From CAZGXI01 sp964529715 (GTDB lineage: Bacteria; Chloroflexota; Anaerolineae; Aggregatilineales; Ch27), in the NCBI GenBank assembly GCA_964529715.1, contig CAZGXI010000001.1, forward strand, positions 62,001 to 126,000: a stretch of DNA of 64,000 nucleotides, in the 5' to 3' direction. The position numbers and the translations under genes are program-made. Of the stretch, positions 1-8,092 are shown one piece after another; within the stretch, counting starts at the first letter, position 1; every line of letters begins with the position of its first letter. The notes beneath the pieces were generated by a model. That model made no database searches. It was not told where the DNA came from and worked only from the letters and a program-made list of their open reading frames with translations.

Positions 1-153
1 CTGGCGCACGGTCGCTCACCGCGCCGACTAACCGCCCGGTTTGTGCAAACAGCACGCCGCGCCTGGAACGCCATCGGTCAGGACATTCCCCGGCATGTCC
101 CCGCGCACGCGCCGGCCAAAGGGGAAGCCATCCCTCATCGGCGGGAGAAATAA
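1..153 (+). CDS. C-terminal end of an unidentified upstream gene (partial)
   Basis: Frame 1 is open from the window edge to a TAA at 151-153, giving about 50 residues rich in Arg, Ala and Pro. The stop lies 4 bases before the ATG of the epimerase gene, the tight spacing seen between the other genes of this locus, so it is probably the tail of the preceding gene in the same operon. Another frame closes at about position 30 and cannot be excluded as the real tail. No family is recognisable. Confidence 0.4.
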   Translation: MAHGRSPRRLTARFVQTARRAWNAIGQDIPRHVPAHAPAKGEAIPHRREK

Positions 154-157
154 GGCC

Positions 158-1234
158 ATGCACGTTCTGCACGTCGTCGGCGCGCGGCCCAACTTCATGA
201 AGGTCGCCCCGGTCATGGCGGCGCTGTCGCACTATGGGAACGTCCGACAGACGCTCGTCCACACCGGACAGCACTACGACGCCAACATGTCCGACGTGTT
301 CTTCCGGCAGTTGGGCCTGCCCGCGCCGGACGTGAACCTGGGCGTCGGGTCGGGCAGCCACGCGGCGCAGACGGCGCAGATCATGCTGCGCTTCGACGAG
401 GTCGTGCAGGCGCAGCCGCCGGACCTGGCGCTCGTCTATGGCGACGTGAACTCGACCGTCGCAGCGGCGCTGGTATGCGCCAAGCGCCTGATCCCGGTCG
501 GGCACGTCGAGGCCGGGCTACGTTCCGGCGACCGAACCATGCCGGAGGAGATCAACCGCCTTGTCACCGACCGGCTTTCTGACCTGCTCTTTACCCCTTC
601 TGCCGACGGCGACGACAACCTGCGCTGCGAAGGCATCGATCCGGCCCGCATCCATTGCGTCGGCAACGTCATGATCGACACGCTGGTGCGGCTGCTGCCT
701 CAGGCAGAGCAGATCGCACCGGACGGCCTGCCAGACCGCTTCGCCCTGGTGACGCTACACCGCCCTTCCAATGTGGACGACCCGGCCATGCTGCCGCGCA
801 TCATCGCGGCCCTGCAACAGATCGCCGAACGGCTGGACGTGCTGTTCCCCATTCACCCGCGCACGCGCCGAAAGCTCGACGAGTTCGAACTGCTAATCCC
901 GGCGGACGCGCGTCTGCGGCTGATGGAGCCGCTCGGCTACCTGGAATTCCTGGCCCTGCAACGGCGCGCGGCAGTGGTGATCACCGATTCGGGTGGCATT
1001 CAGGAAGAAACCACCTTCCTCGGCGTGCCCTGCCTGACGCTGCGCGCCAACACCGAGCGCCCGATCACGCTCACGCTGGGCACCAACACCCTGGTCGGGC
1101 AGGACCCAGAACGGTTGATCGCAGAGGTGGACCGCATCCTCGGCGGGCAGGCCAAACAAGGGCAGATTCCGCCGCTGTGGGACGGCAAGGCGGGCAAGCG
1201 CATCGCGGAGGTGATCCTGCATGGCCGCGTCTAA
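158..1234 (+). CDS. wecB: UDP-N-acetylglucosamine 2-epimerase (non-hydrolysing)
   Basis: About 358 residues, the usual length for the non-hydrolysing UDP-GlcNAc 2-epimerase family, which interconverts UDP-GlcNAc and UDP-ManNAc in the cytoplasm for surface glycan synthesis. The N-terminus carries the GARPNFMK motif, the middle has EAGLRSGD followed by PEEINR, and the C-terminal half has TDSGGIQEE, all hallmarks of the family. The ATG at 158 is preceded by GGGAGA at suitable spacing; an ATG at 41 would add residues unlike the family and is rejected. The stop overlaps the next gene by 14 bases, which suggests translational coupling in a polysaccharide operon. Assignment to the family is firm; the glycan it serves is unknown. 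Confidence 0.93.
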   Translation: MHVLHVVGARPNFMKVAPVMAALSHYGNVRQTLVHTGQHYDANMSDVFFRQLGLPAPDVNLGVGSGSHAAQTAQIMLRFDEVVQAQPPDLALVYGDVNSTVAAALVCAKRLIPVGHVEAGLRSGDRTMPEEINRLVTDRLSDLLFTPSADGDDNLRCEGIDPARIHCVGNVMIDTLVRLLPQAEQIAPDGLPDRFALVTLHRPSNVDDPAMLPRIIAALQQIAERLDVLFPIHPRTRRKLDEFELLIPADARLRLMEPLGYLEFLALQRRAAVVITDSGGIQEETTFLGVPCLTLRANTERPITLTLGTNTLVGQDPERLIAEVDRILGGQAKQGQIPPLWDGKAGKRIAEVILHGRV

Positions 1235-3401
1235 GGTCGCCCTTGCTCGCCAGTTATGGCGCTATTTCGGCCCGGCCTGGCTGATCTACCGGCTGGGTTA
1301 CGCGGCGCAGACTCGCACGGGGCTGCTCAGCCGCCAACTGCCCGCCTATGACTGGCCCGCGCGCCCGCTGCGATCCTGGCTACGGCAGGGCGTCCCCGCC
1401 GAGCCGGAGGCTTACGCGGCCTGGCGGCGCGAACACGGAGGGCGTTTCTTTTTCCAGGCGCTCCCTACCCTGACGGCAAAGGGAGAGTCCCCCGACGACC
1501 TCTCTGCCCGTACAGAAGCCGAAGACGCGCTGGCCGGGCGGTGGCGCTACTTCTCGCGGGTGGTTTACGCCGTCGGCTTCCCACCGGACTGGCATCGGAA
1601 CCCCATGACCGGGCAGCGCCTCCCCGCCGAACGGCACTGGTCGCAAACAGACGAGGCGGGCGACATCAAGCTGGTGTGGGAACTGAGCCGCTTCAGCATC
1701 GTCTATGCGCTGGTCCGCGCCTATGCCGCCAGCGGCGACGAACGCTATCCCGACGCCTTCTGGACGTTGGTCGAGGATTGGGCGCAGCGCAACCCGCCCC
1801 AGCGCGGCCCGAACTGGAAATGTGGGCAAGAAGCCGCCTTCCGCCTGATGGCGTGGTGCTTCGGTCTGTACGGGTTCGCGGACTCGCCGCACACGACGCC
1901 AGAACGGATCGCCTCCCTGGCGGCCATGCTCGCCGCGCACGCGGACCGCATCGCAGGGAACATCGTCTACGCCCGCTCCCAGAAGAACAACCACGCCATC
2001 AGCGAGGCGGTGGGCCTGTGGACGGTGGGCCTGCTCTTCCCTGAATTCGCGCGCGCCGACCGGTGGCGCGATCAGGGCCGCCGCGTGCTGGTGGAGGAGA
2101 CGCGCCGCCAGGTTTATGCCGACGGCGCTTACGTGCAGCATTCCGCCAACTATCACCGTCTGTTCCTGCACGACCTGCTGTGGGCGCTGCGGCTGGGCGA
2201 AGTCAACGACGCACACCTGCCGGACGAGGTCTACGAACGCTTTTCCAGGGCGACGGATTTCCTGTATCGGCTGCTCGATCCCGCCTCCGGGCAAGTCCCT
2301 AACTACGGCGCGAACGACGGCGCACTGATCCTGCCGCTGGCGGAATGCGACTATGCCGACTTCCGCCCCACGCTCCAGGCGGCGCACGTCCTGATCCACC
2401 GGACGCGCCTGTTCCCACCCGGCCCCTGGGACGAACTGCCCCACTGGCTGTTTGGGCCAGGCGCGCTCCCAGATGTTCCGTGCGCCCCCGCGCCACCGAC
2501 CGATCTCGCCGCGCCAGAGGGCGGCTGCCATACCCTACGCGGCGGGCAAAGCTGGGCGCTGATCCGCTGCGCGCACTACCGGGACCGCCCCGCTCACGCG
2601 GACCAGTTGCACGTCGATCTGTGGTGGCGCGGGGTCAACGTCGCCTGCGACGCCGGGACGTACCTCTACAGCGGCGCGCCGCCCTGGAATAACGGACTCG
2701 CGGGAACGGCGGTTCACAACACCGTCACGGTGGACGGGCTGGACCAGATGACCCCGGCAGGGCGCTTCCTGTGGCTGGACTGGTCGCGGGGAAACGTGCG
2801 CCACGCGGCCCGTTCGGATGACGGCTTGCTGGCTTACTGGGAAGGCGAGCACGATGGCTACGCGCGGCTGCCCGACCCGGTGACGCACCGCCGGGCCGTG
2901 ATCCGGCTGGGCGACGAAACCTGGCTCGTCCTCGATCTGCTGCGCGGTCAGCAGGCGCACGCTTGCCGCCTGCACTGGCTGCTGCCGGACCTGCCCCATA
3001 CCTGGGACGCCGACGCGGGCAGCCTCGCGCTGGAAACGCCCGCCGGGCCGTACCGGGCGCAGGTCGGATCGCTTCAAGGCAAGGGCGCGCTTTCGCTCGT
3101 GCGCGCCGACAAGTCGGGCGCGCGCGGCTGGCACTCCCCGACCTACGCGCACAAGGAAGCGGCGCTATCTCTGGCGCTGGTCGAGCAAGGCGACACGTGC
3201 CTATTTTGGACGCTGTTCGGGCCGCCGACGTCTTCCGCGCTTTATCCTTCTCCCCCACTCGGAGAAAGGGAACCGTCTCTTATTGTCTACGGCCAGGGCT
3301 GGCAAGCGCAGGTGACTTTATCCCACTCTGCCGCCGCTGCCCTGGTCCGCACGATCCGGTTGTCCGACGTTAGCGAGCATTTATTGGAGTTATCGGAATG
3401 A
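1221..3401 (+). CDS. heparinase II/III family protein
   Basis: About 726 residues. The N-terminal 400 residues look like the helical alginate-lyase-like toroid, with the conserved NNHAISEAVG and SANYHRLF stretches that supply the catalytic Asn and Tyr in polysaccharide lyases. The C-terminal part carries AHADQLHVDLWW and an NTVTVDG stretch typical of the heparinase II/III beta domain (PF07940). There is no signal peptide, so it may act in the cytoplasm or leave by another route; relatives in polysaccharide biosynthesis clusters often look like this. It overlaps wecB by 14 bases upstream and the glycosyltransferase by 4 bases (ATGA) downstream, so it belongs to the same operon. The substrate, probably a uronic-acid-containing polymer, is inferred from the family only. 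Confidence 0.85.
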   Translation: MAASKVALARQLWRYFGPAWLIYRLGYAAQTRTGLLSRQLPAYDWPARPLRSWLRQGVPAEPEAYAAWRREHGGRFFFQALPTLTAKGESPDDLSARTEAEDALAGRWRYFSRVVYAVGFPPDWHRNPMTGQRLPAERHWSQTDEAGDIKLVWELSRFSIVYALVRAYAASGDERYPDAFWTLVEDWAQRNPPQRGPNWKCGQEAAFRLMAWCFGLYGFADSPHTTPERIASLAAMLAAHADRIAGNIVYARSQKNNHAISEAVGLWTVGLLFPEFARADRWRDQGRRVLVEETRRQVYADGAYVQHSANYHRLFLHDLLWALRLGEVNDAHLPDEVYERFSRATDFLYRLLDPASGQVPNYGANDGALILPLAECDYADFRPTLQAAHVLIHRTRLFPPGPWDELPHWLFGPGALPDVPCAPAPPTDLAAPEGGCHTLRGGQSWALIRCAHYRDRPAHADQLHVDLWWRGVNVACDAGTYLYSGAPPWNNGLAGTAVHNTVTVDGLDQMTPAGRFLWLDWSRGNVRHAARSDDGLLAYWEGEHDGYARLPDPVTHRRAVIRLGDETWLVLDLLRGQQAHACRLHWLLPDLPHTWDADAGSLALETPAGPYRAQVGSLQGKGALSLVRADKSGARGWHSPTYAHKEAALSLALVEQGDTCLFWTLFGPPTSSALYPSPPLGEREPSLIVYGQGWQAQVTLSHSAAAALVRTIRLSDVSEHLLELSE

Positions 3402-5242
3402 ACATCCTCCTCATCCACCAGGCATTTGTCTCGCCGAACGAGGCGGGCGGCACCCGCCACTACGAACTGGCCCGCTGCCTGCTCGACCGAGATGTGCGCT
3501 TTACCATTGTCGCCAGCGACCTGAGCTACCTCAGCGGGCAGCGCGTCACAACGCACACCGGGCTAGTCACGGAACAACAGATCGACGGCATCCGCGTGCT
3601 GCGGGCCTACACTATCCCGGCCCTGCATCGGAGCTTTTTCCACCGGCTCGTGTCTTACCTCAGCTTCATGCTCACGGCGGTGTGGGCGGCGCTGCGCGCC
3701 GGGCCTGCCGATCTCGTGATCGGTACAACGCCGCCGATCTTCCAGGCCGTGTCCGCCTGGGTCGTGGCGTTGCTCAGGCGCAAGCCGCTACTACTGGAAG
3801 TGCGTGACCTGTGGCCGGCGTTCGCCATCGACATGGGCGTGCTCAAAAACCCCATACTCATCTGGCTGGCGCGCCGGCTGGAACGCTTCCTCTACGCCCG
3901 CGCGGCGCACATCGTGGTTAACTCCCCCGCCTACCGCGATCACCTGATCGCCAAAGGCATCCCGGCTCACAAGATCAGCCTGATCCCGAACGGCGTGGAC
4001 ACGGCGCTGTTCGATCCGCAGGCCAGCGGCGACACAGTACGCGCCCAGTTCGGTCTGAGCGAGAAATTCGCGGTCGTCTACGCCGGGGCGATGGGCCAGG
4101 CGAACGACCTCGGCACCCTCCTGCGCGCGGCGGACCGTCTGCGGGGCGAGCCGGAGGTCCACTTCCTCATTGTCGGAGATGGCAAGGAACGGCCCAACCT
4201 GGAAGCGCAGGCGGCGGCGTTACACCTGCCGAATGTCACCTTCGCCGGGCCGCAGCCCAAGAGTGCCATGCCGGGGATTCTCGCCGCCGCCGATGCCTGC
4301 GTCGCTATCTTGCAAAACATCCCCATGTTCCGCACCACCTACCCGAACAAAGTCTTCGACTACATGGCCGCCGCCCGTCCGACCGTGCTCGCCATTGACG
4401 GCGTGATCCGGCAGGTAGTGGAAGCCGCTGGGGGCGGCGTGTTCGTGCCGCCGGGGGACGACGCCGCCCTGGCAGAAGCAGTTCTCGCCCTCAGCCGGGA
4501 ACGCGGGCGGGCGCGGCAGATGGGCGCGGCGGCGCGGGAATACGTGGTTCGGCACTTCGACCGCCGCCAGCAGGCCGAACAATTCGCGGCGCTGGCGCAG
4601 CAGATCGTGCACAAGCAGGTCCGGGGATGGAACCGGCTTTACCGTCACTTCGGCAAGCGCGTCCTAGACCTGACGCTGACGATCCCCGCCCTGATCGTGC
4701 TCCTGCCGACCATGCTCGTGGTGGCCCTGGCGGTGCGGATAAAGCTCGGCGCACCGGTGCTGTTTCACCAGCAGCGGCCCGGCCTGAACGAGCAGCCGTT
4801 CACGTTGTTCAAATTCCGCACCATGACCGACGCCCGCGACACCGACGGCAAGCTGCTCCCCGATGCTGCCCGCCTGACCCCACTCGGCCAGTTTCTCCGC
4901 CGCGCCAGCCTGGACGAACTCCCGACCCTATTCAACGTACTGCGCGGAGAAATGAGCCTGGTCGGGCCGCGCCCACTGCTGATGCGCTACCTGAACCGCT
5001 ACACGCCGGAACAGGCCCGCCGTCACGAGGTAAAGCCGGGCGTCACCGGCTGGGCGCAGGTCAACGGGCGTAACGCCCTCTCGTGGGAGGAAAAGTTCGC
5101 GCTGGACGTGTGGTATGTCGATCACCTGTCCCTGCGGCTGGACCTCACGATCATCTTCCTGACCATCCTCAAGGTCCTCCGGCGAGAGGGGATCAACCAT
5201 CCCGGACAGGCAACGATGGAAGAGTTTATCGGCTCTCATTAA
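3398..5242 (+). CDS. fusion: GT4 glycosyltransferase + PglC-like phosphoglycosyl transferase
   Basis: 614 residues in two parts. Residues 1-400 form a GT-B glycosyltransferase family 4 enzyme (early GGTRHYELA, IPNGVD near 197-201, DGKERP near 261-266 and a donor-site region near 305-345). Residues from about 413 form a bacterial sugar transferase of the monotopic phosphoglycosyl transferase type: a hydrophobic re-entrant helix at 424-448, FKFRTM, the catalytic dyad D506-E507 in SLDELP, then LVGPRP and KPGVTGWAQVNGR. The C-terminal half should transfer a sugar phosphate to undecaprenyl phosphate at the inner membrane, and the N-terminal half could add the second sugar, as PglC and PglA do separately in Campylobacter. 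The start overlaps the previous stop by ATGA. Domain calls are firm; the sugars are inferred. Confidence 0.9.
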   Translation: MNILLIHQAFVSPNEAGGTRHYELARCLLDRDVRFTIVASDLSYLSGQRVTTHTGLVTEQQIDGIRVLRAYTIPALHRSFFHRLVSYLSFMLTAVWAALRAGPADLVIGTTPPIFQAVSAWVVALLRRKPLLLEVRDLWPAFAIDMGVLKNPILIWLARRLERFLYARAAHIVVNSPAYRDHLIAKGIPAHKISLIPNGVDTALFDPQASGDTVRAQFGLSEKFAVVYAGAMGQANDLGTLLRAADRLRGEPEVHFLIVGDGKERPNLEAQAAALHLPNVTFAGPQPKSAMPGILAAADACVAILQNIPMFRTTYPNKVFDYMAAARPTVLAIDGVIRQVVEAAGGGVFVPPGDDAALAEAVLALSRERGRARQMGAAAREYVVRHFDRRQQAEQFAALAQQIVHKQVRGWNRLYRHFGKRVLDLTLTIPALIVLLPTMLVVALAVRIKLGAPVLFHQQRPGLNEQPFTLFKFRTMTDARDTDGKLLPDAARLTPLGQFLRRASLDELPTLFNVLRGEMSLVGPRPLLMRYLNRYTPEQARRHEVKPGVTGWAQVNGRNALSWEEKFALDVWYVDHLSLRLDLTIIFLTILKVLRREGINHPGQATMEEFIGSH

Positions 5243-5255
5243 CGGGGAGTGTCTT

Positions 5256-5912
5256 ATGTCTACACCGATTGCCATCTACGGCGCGGGTGGGTTTGCCAGG
5301 GAAGTCGCCTGGCTGGTCGAGTCGTGCAATACAGACCAGGAGCAGTATCGAGTCGCCTGTTTCATTGACGATAACGAGCAGACGCACGGCATGATCCTGA
5401 ACGGCGTCCCTGTGATGGGACTGCAAGAGGCATACCATCGCTTTCCCGAAGCGCGCCTGGTCGGCGGGATCGGTTCGCCCCAGATTCGCCAGCGCGTTCT
5501 CGAAAAAGCTGCTATGATAGGATTTAGGTTTGAAACGATCATACACCCCCGCGTCGAGCGTTCCTCCTGGATTGAGATCGGCGTTGGAACGGTGATCTGC
5601 GCAGGCAGCATCCTGACCACCAACATTATCCTTGGCCAGCATGTGCAGATCAACCTGGACTGCACCATCGGGCACGATGTGATCATGGGGGACTATGCCA
5701 CCCTGGCCCCCGGCGCGCATATATCCGGGCACGTTCATCTAGGACAGCGGGCTTACGTCGGCACGGGGGCGGTGATCATCAATGGCACGCAGGATACGCC
5801 CATCATCATCGGCGAGGATGTGGTCGTGGGAGCCGGAGCCTGTGTCACCAAATCGGTTCCCGCCGGGCTGACCGTGGTCGGCGTTCCTGCCAGGCCGCTG
5901 CAACGATCTTGA
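5256..5912 (+). CDS. NeuD/PglD-family sugar O/N-acyltransferase
   Basis: 218 residues. The N-terminus has a Rossmann-like PglD N-terminal domain (IYGAGGFAREVAWL) and the C-terminal half is built of left-handed beta-helix hexapeptide repeats, with conserved ATLAPGAHISGHVHLG and IGEDVVVGAGACVTKSVPAG stretches. The family uses acetyl-CoA to acetylate sialic acids or UDP-amino sugars. It lies 13 bases after the PglC-like fusion and 9 bases before an aminotransferase; this order matches the UDP-bacillosamine branch (PglE, PglD, PglC), so N-acetylation of a UDP-4-amino sugar is a good guess. No 4,6-dehydratase (PglF) is present in the window, which leaves the pathway incomplete here. Confidence 0.87.
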   Translation: MSTPIAIYGAGGFAREVAWLVESCNTDQEQYRVACFIDDNEQTHGMILNGVPVMGLQEAYHRFPEARLVGGIGSPQIRQRVLEKAAMIGFRFETIIHPRVERSSWIEIGVGTVICAGSILTTNIILGQHVQINLDCTIGHDVIMGDYATLAPGAHISGHVHLGQRAYVGTGAVIINGTQDTPIIIGEDVVVGAGACVTKSVPAGLTVVGVPARPLQRS

Positions 5913-5921
5913 GGCTGGTCC

Positions 5922-7040
5922 ATGCATATCCCCATGTCCGCTCCTGACATCACCGACGCGGAAATCGCGGCGGTGTGCGGTGTCTTAAAAACACCTACCC
6001 TCAGCATCGGCCCGCAATTAGAAGCGTTTGAACGGTCCTTCGCCGCCTACACCGGTACAGCGCACGCGGTCGGCGTGAATTCCGGCACGAGCGGCCTGCA
6101 CCTGGCGGTGATCGCGGCAGGAGTGCATGAGGGAGATGAAGTAATCACGCCGTCGTTCAGCTTCATCGCCTCGGCCAACTGCGTGCTTTACGAACGGGGA
6201 AAACCCGTCTTCGTGGACATCGATCCCCGCACCGGCAACCTCGACCCGGCGCAAGTCGAAGCGGCCATTACGGAACGGACGAAGGCGATTCTGGTGGTGC
6301 ACGCCTTCGGCCAGCCCGCCGACATGGACCCGATCCTGGAGATCGCGCGCCGCCACGACCTGATCGTGATCGAAGACGCCTGCGAGGCTATCGGCGCGGA
6401 ATACAAGGGGCGGCGCGCCGGGACACTGGGCCATGCAGCGGTGTTCGCCTTCTACCCCAACAAGCAGATGACGACGGGCGAAGGCGGGATGATCGTCACT
6501 GACAACGGCGCGTGGGCAGACCTGTTCCGTAGCCTGCGCAACCAGGGCCGCGACGTGTTCGACGCCTGGCTCAACCACACCCGCCTGGGCTACAACTACC
6601 GCCTGGACGAACTGAGCGCCGCGCTCGGTCTGGCCCAGATCGGGCGCATCGAGGAGCTGCTGGCGAAACGCGCCCAGGTCGCCGCCTGGTACGACGCGCG
6701 GATCGCCGACATCCCCGGCCTGGAGAAACCCCATATCGCCCCCACCACCACACGCATGAGCTGGTTTGTCTACGTGGTGCGCTGTGGGGCAGGCGTGGAT
6801 CGCGGCGCGCTGATGGCCCACCTGCAAGCACACGGCGTCCCTTCCCGCCCTTACTTCACGCCCATCCACCTTCAGCCGTTCTATCGAGAGCAGTTCGGCT
6901 GGGCGCGGGGCGACCTGCCCCACACCGAGCACGCAGGCAACACCTTTCTGGCCCTGCCGTTTTCCGGCGTCATGCACGAGGAGGAGGTCGATTACGTCTG
7001 CCAGCAGATCAGAACCGGCTTGAAACATCCTGTTTTCTAA
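5922..7040 (+). CDS. DegT/DnrJ/EryC1/StrS-family sugar aminotransferase
   Basis: 372 residues, full length for the family. GVNSGTSGLHLA at residues 51-62, EDACEAIGAEY near 151-161 and the PLP lysine K181 in FYPNKQMTTGEGG identify a PLP-dependent sugar aminotransferase (PglE/WecE type), which makes 4-amino-4-deoxy or 3-amino UDP/dTDP sugars from keto-sugars. It is the last gene of the glycan operon, 9 bases after the acetyltransferase that could act on its product. The start ATG is preceded by GAGGCTGG. Regiochemistry and nucleotide cannot be read from the sequence. Confidence 0.92.
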   Translation: MHIPMSAPDITDAEIAAVCGVLKTPTLSIGPQLEAFERSFAAYTGTAHAVGVNSGTSGLHLAVIAAGVHEGDEVITPSFSFIASANCVLYERGKPVFVDIDPRTGNLDPAQVEAAITERTKAILVVHAFGQPADMDPILEIARRHDLIVIEDACEAIGAEYKGRRAGTLGHAAVFAFYPNKQMTTGEGGMIVTDNGAWADLFRSLRNQGRDVFDAWLNHTRLGYNYRLDELSAALGLAQIGRIEELLAKRAQVAAWYDARIADIPGLEKPHIAPTTTRMSWFVYVVRCGAGVDRGALMAHLQAHGVPSRPYFTPIHLQPFYREQFGWARGDLPHTEHAGNTFLALPFSGVMHEEEVDYVCQQIRTGLKHPVF

Positions 7041-7064
7041 CCATGCATGGGTCAGTGGTCCGGC

Positions 7065-7094
7065 TTGATTTTCACCATCCATCGGCAGTACTAT
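7065..7094 (+). promoter_or_regulatory. candidate sigma-70-type promoter of the response regulator
   Basis: TTGATT at 7065-7070 and TACTAT at 7089-7094 are separated by 18 bases. They lie after the end of the glycan operon and about 70 bases before the regulator start, so the regulator probably has its own transcript. Judged by eye only. Confidence 0.35.
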
Positions 7095-7160
7095 TTTAGT
7101 AACAGTCCGACAGAAGTGTGAATCATGCCCTGTCGTTAAGGGAAAGCGCAGTGTATTAGA

Positions 7161-7520
7161 ATGCCGCTAATCCTGATCATCGAAGATGAGGAGAGCATGC
7201 TCAGCCTGTTCACCCTCATCGTGCGCCGTCAGTATGACCAGGTGATCGGCGCTCTGTCAGGCGCAGAGGCCATGAACATCCTTCAACAATCCAGCCCCGA
7301 CGTAATCCTGCTGGACATGGGCCTGCCTGACATCAGCGGTCGAGATGTGCTGCACTTTATCCGGCAGGCTCCTCACCTGCGCAGGGCCAAAGTTGTGATA
7401 GTCACGGCCTTCCCCGACCTCGTCCGCTTCGCTCAGGAGAGCATGGTGGACCGGGTGCTCTATAAGCCCTTCAATGCCAGTGAACTCCTCCGGGTGATCC
7501 AGGAAGTGCTGGCCGGTTGA
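7161..7520 (+). CDS. stand-alone response regulator receiver domain
   Basis: 119 residues, a single CheY-like receiver domain with no output domain. The acidic pair E8/D9 (IIEDE), the phospho-acceptor D52 (LLDMGLPD), T82 and the lysine K102 in YKPF are all present, so it should be phosphorylatable. Spacing to the best Shine-Dalgarno-like sequence (GGGAAAG) is long, so the start is slightly uncertain, but MPLILIIEDE is the natural beginning of the fold. No histidine kinase lies nearby. It could be a shuttle or anti-sigma partner; its target is unknown. Confidence 0.9.
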   Translation: MPLILIIEDEESMLSLFTLIVRRQYDQVIGALSGAEAMNILQQSSPDVILLDMGLPDISGRDVLHFIRQAPHLRRAKVVIVTAFPDLVRFAQESMVDRVLYKPFNASELLRVIQEVLAG

Positions 7521-7529
7521 GGAAAAAGA

Positions 7530-7705
7530 CGACAGCCCCTAAACGCGGTCGCTCGCCGTGAGGGGGGCACAGCGAGCGACCGTCGGGGGTAAACCAGGCT
7601 AGTCCAACTCTCGACGACGCGCAGGGTCTACAAGCAGGCTTAGCCTTTCAAACCGGCGACACTATCTACACAGGAGGTTCATTTGTTCAGGTAAAACCGC
7701 AGTCC
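7530..7705 (+). ncRNA. possible structured RNA (hairpin with pseudoknot potential)
   Basis: The 264-base gap after the response regulator has no credible gene. It contains a perfect 10-base inverted repeat, CGGTCGCTCG at 7546-7555 and CGAGCGACCG at 7573-7582, extended inwards by GTG/CAC. Its loop AGGGGGG can pair with CCCCT just upstream (7536-7540), which would make a pseudoknot. The following AAACCAGGCTAG resembles the region before the last pseudoknot of tmRNAs, but no tag reading frame, T-arm or CCA end is visible. It could be a decayed tmRNA-like segment, another RNA, or merely the regulator's terminator. Confidence 0.3.
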
Positions 7706-7784
7706 ATTCACCGGTTTGATGCCTGTACAATAGATCAGTTCTCTGAGCCATGCGTTAATCTCGCCTTAGAAGACGATGAGACCG

Positions 7785-8092
7785 CTATGACCTGCTCGAA
7801 GCCACATAGATCAGCTCATAGCCCAGCAGGCCGGGCAGGATCGCGGGGACGGACTTCTGACCTGCCCGCCGCGCCAGCGCCGCCAGGGCATTCTGGATCG
7901 CGCTTCCGGCGCAGTAAACGTTCTCGACCTGCCAACCCTGTCCTTCCAGCAGCGCGCGCCCACTGCGAACCGTATACAGGCGCAGATGGGTGCGGTCCAT
8001 CACCCCATCAGGATACTGTGCGCCTCGCCGGGATGGGCATGCTGCGGATCAAAGAGGTCGTCCAGGTGATAGTGGGGCCGCGTGGCGCTCAT
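7785..8092 (-). pseudogene. degenerate methyltransferase C-terminal remnant (broken frame)
   Basis: Read on the minus strand, an ATG at 8092 overlaps the stop of the YacP-like gene (ATGA), and 30 codons follow to a TGA at 8000-8002. The adjacent frame continues from GTG at 8003 to a TAG at 7785-7787 and encodes VMDRTHLRLYT, LLEGQGW and a final LLGYELIYVA, the kind of C-terminal strand seen in MetW-like and other class I SAM methyltransferases. One extra G in the run at 8003-8006 would join the two frames into about 103 residues. The SAM-binding half is missing in any case, so this looks like a decayed or truncated gene. Confidence 0.5.

Noticed and set aside
1380..2531. Open frame antisense to the heparinase gene
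   Set aside because: Shadow of a GC-rich gene; no start context or similarity.
7700..7730. GGTTTGATGCC-like sequence suggesting a tRNA or tmRNA T-arm
   Set aside because: The flanking stem cannot be closed with five pairs and there is no acceptor stem or CCA end.
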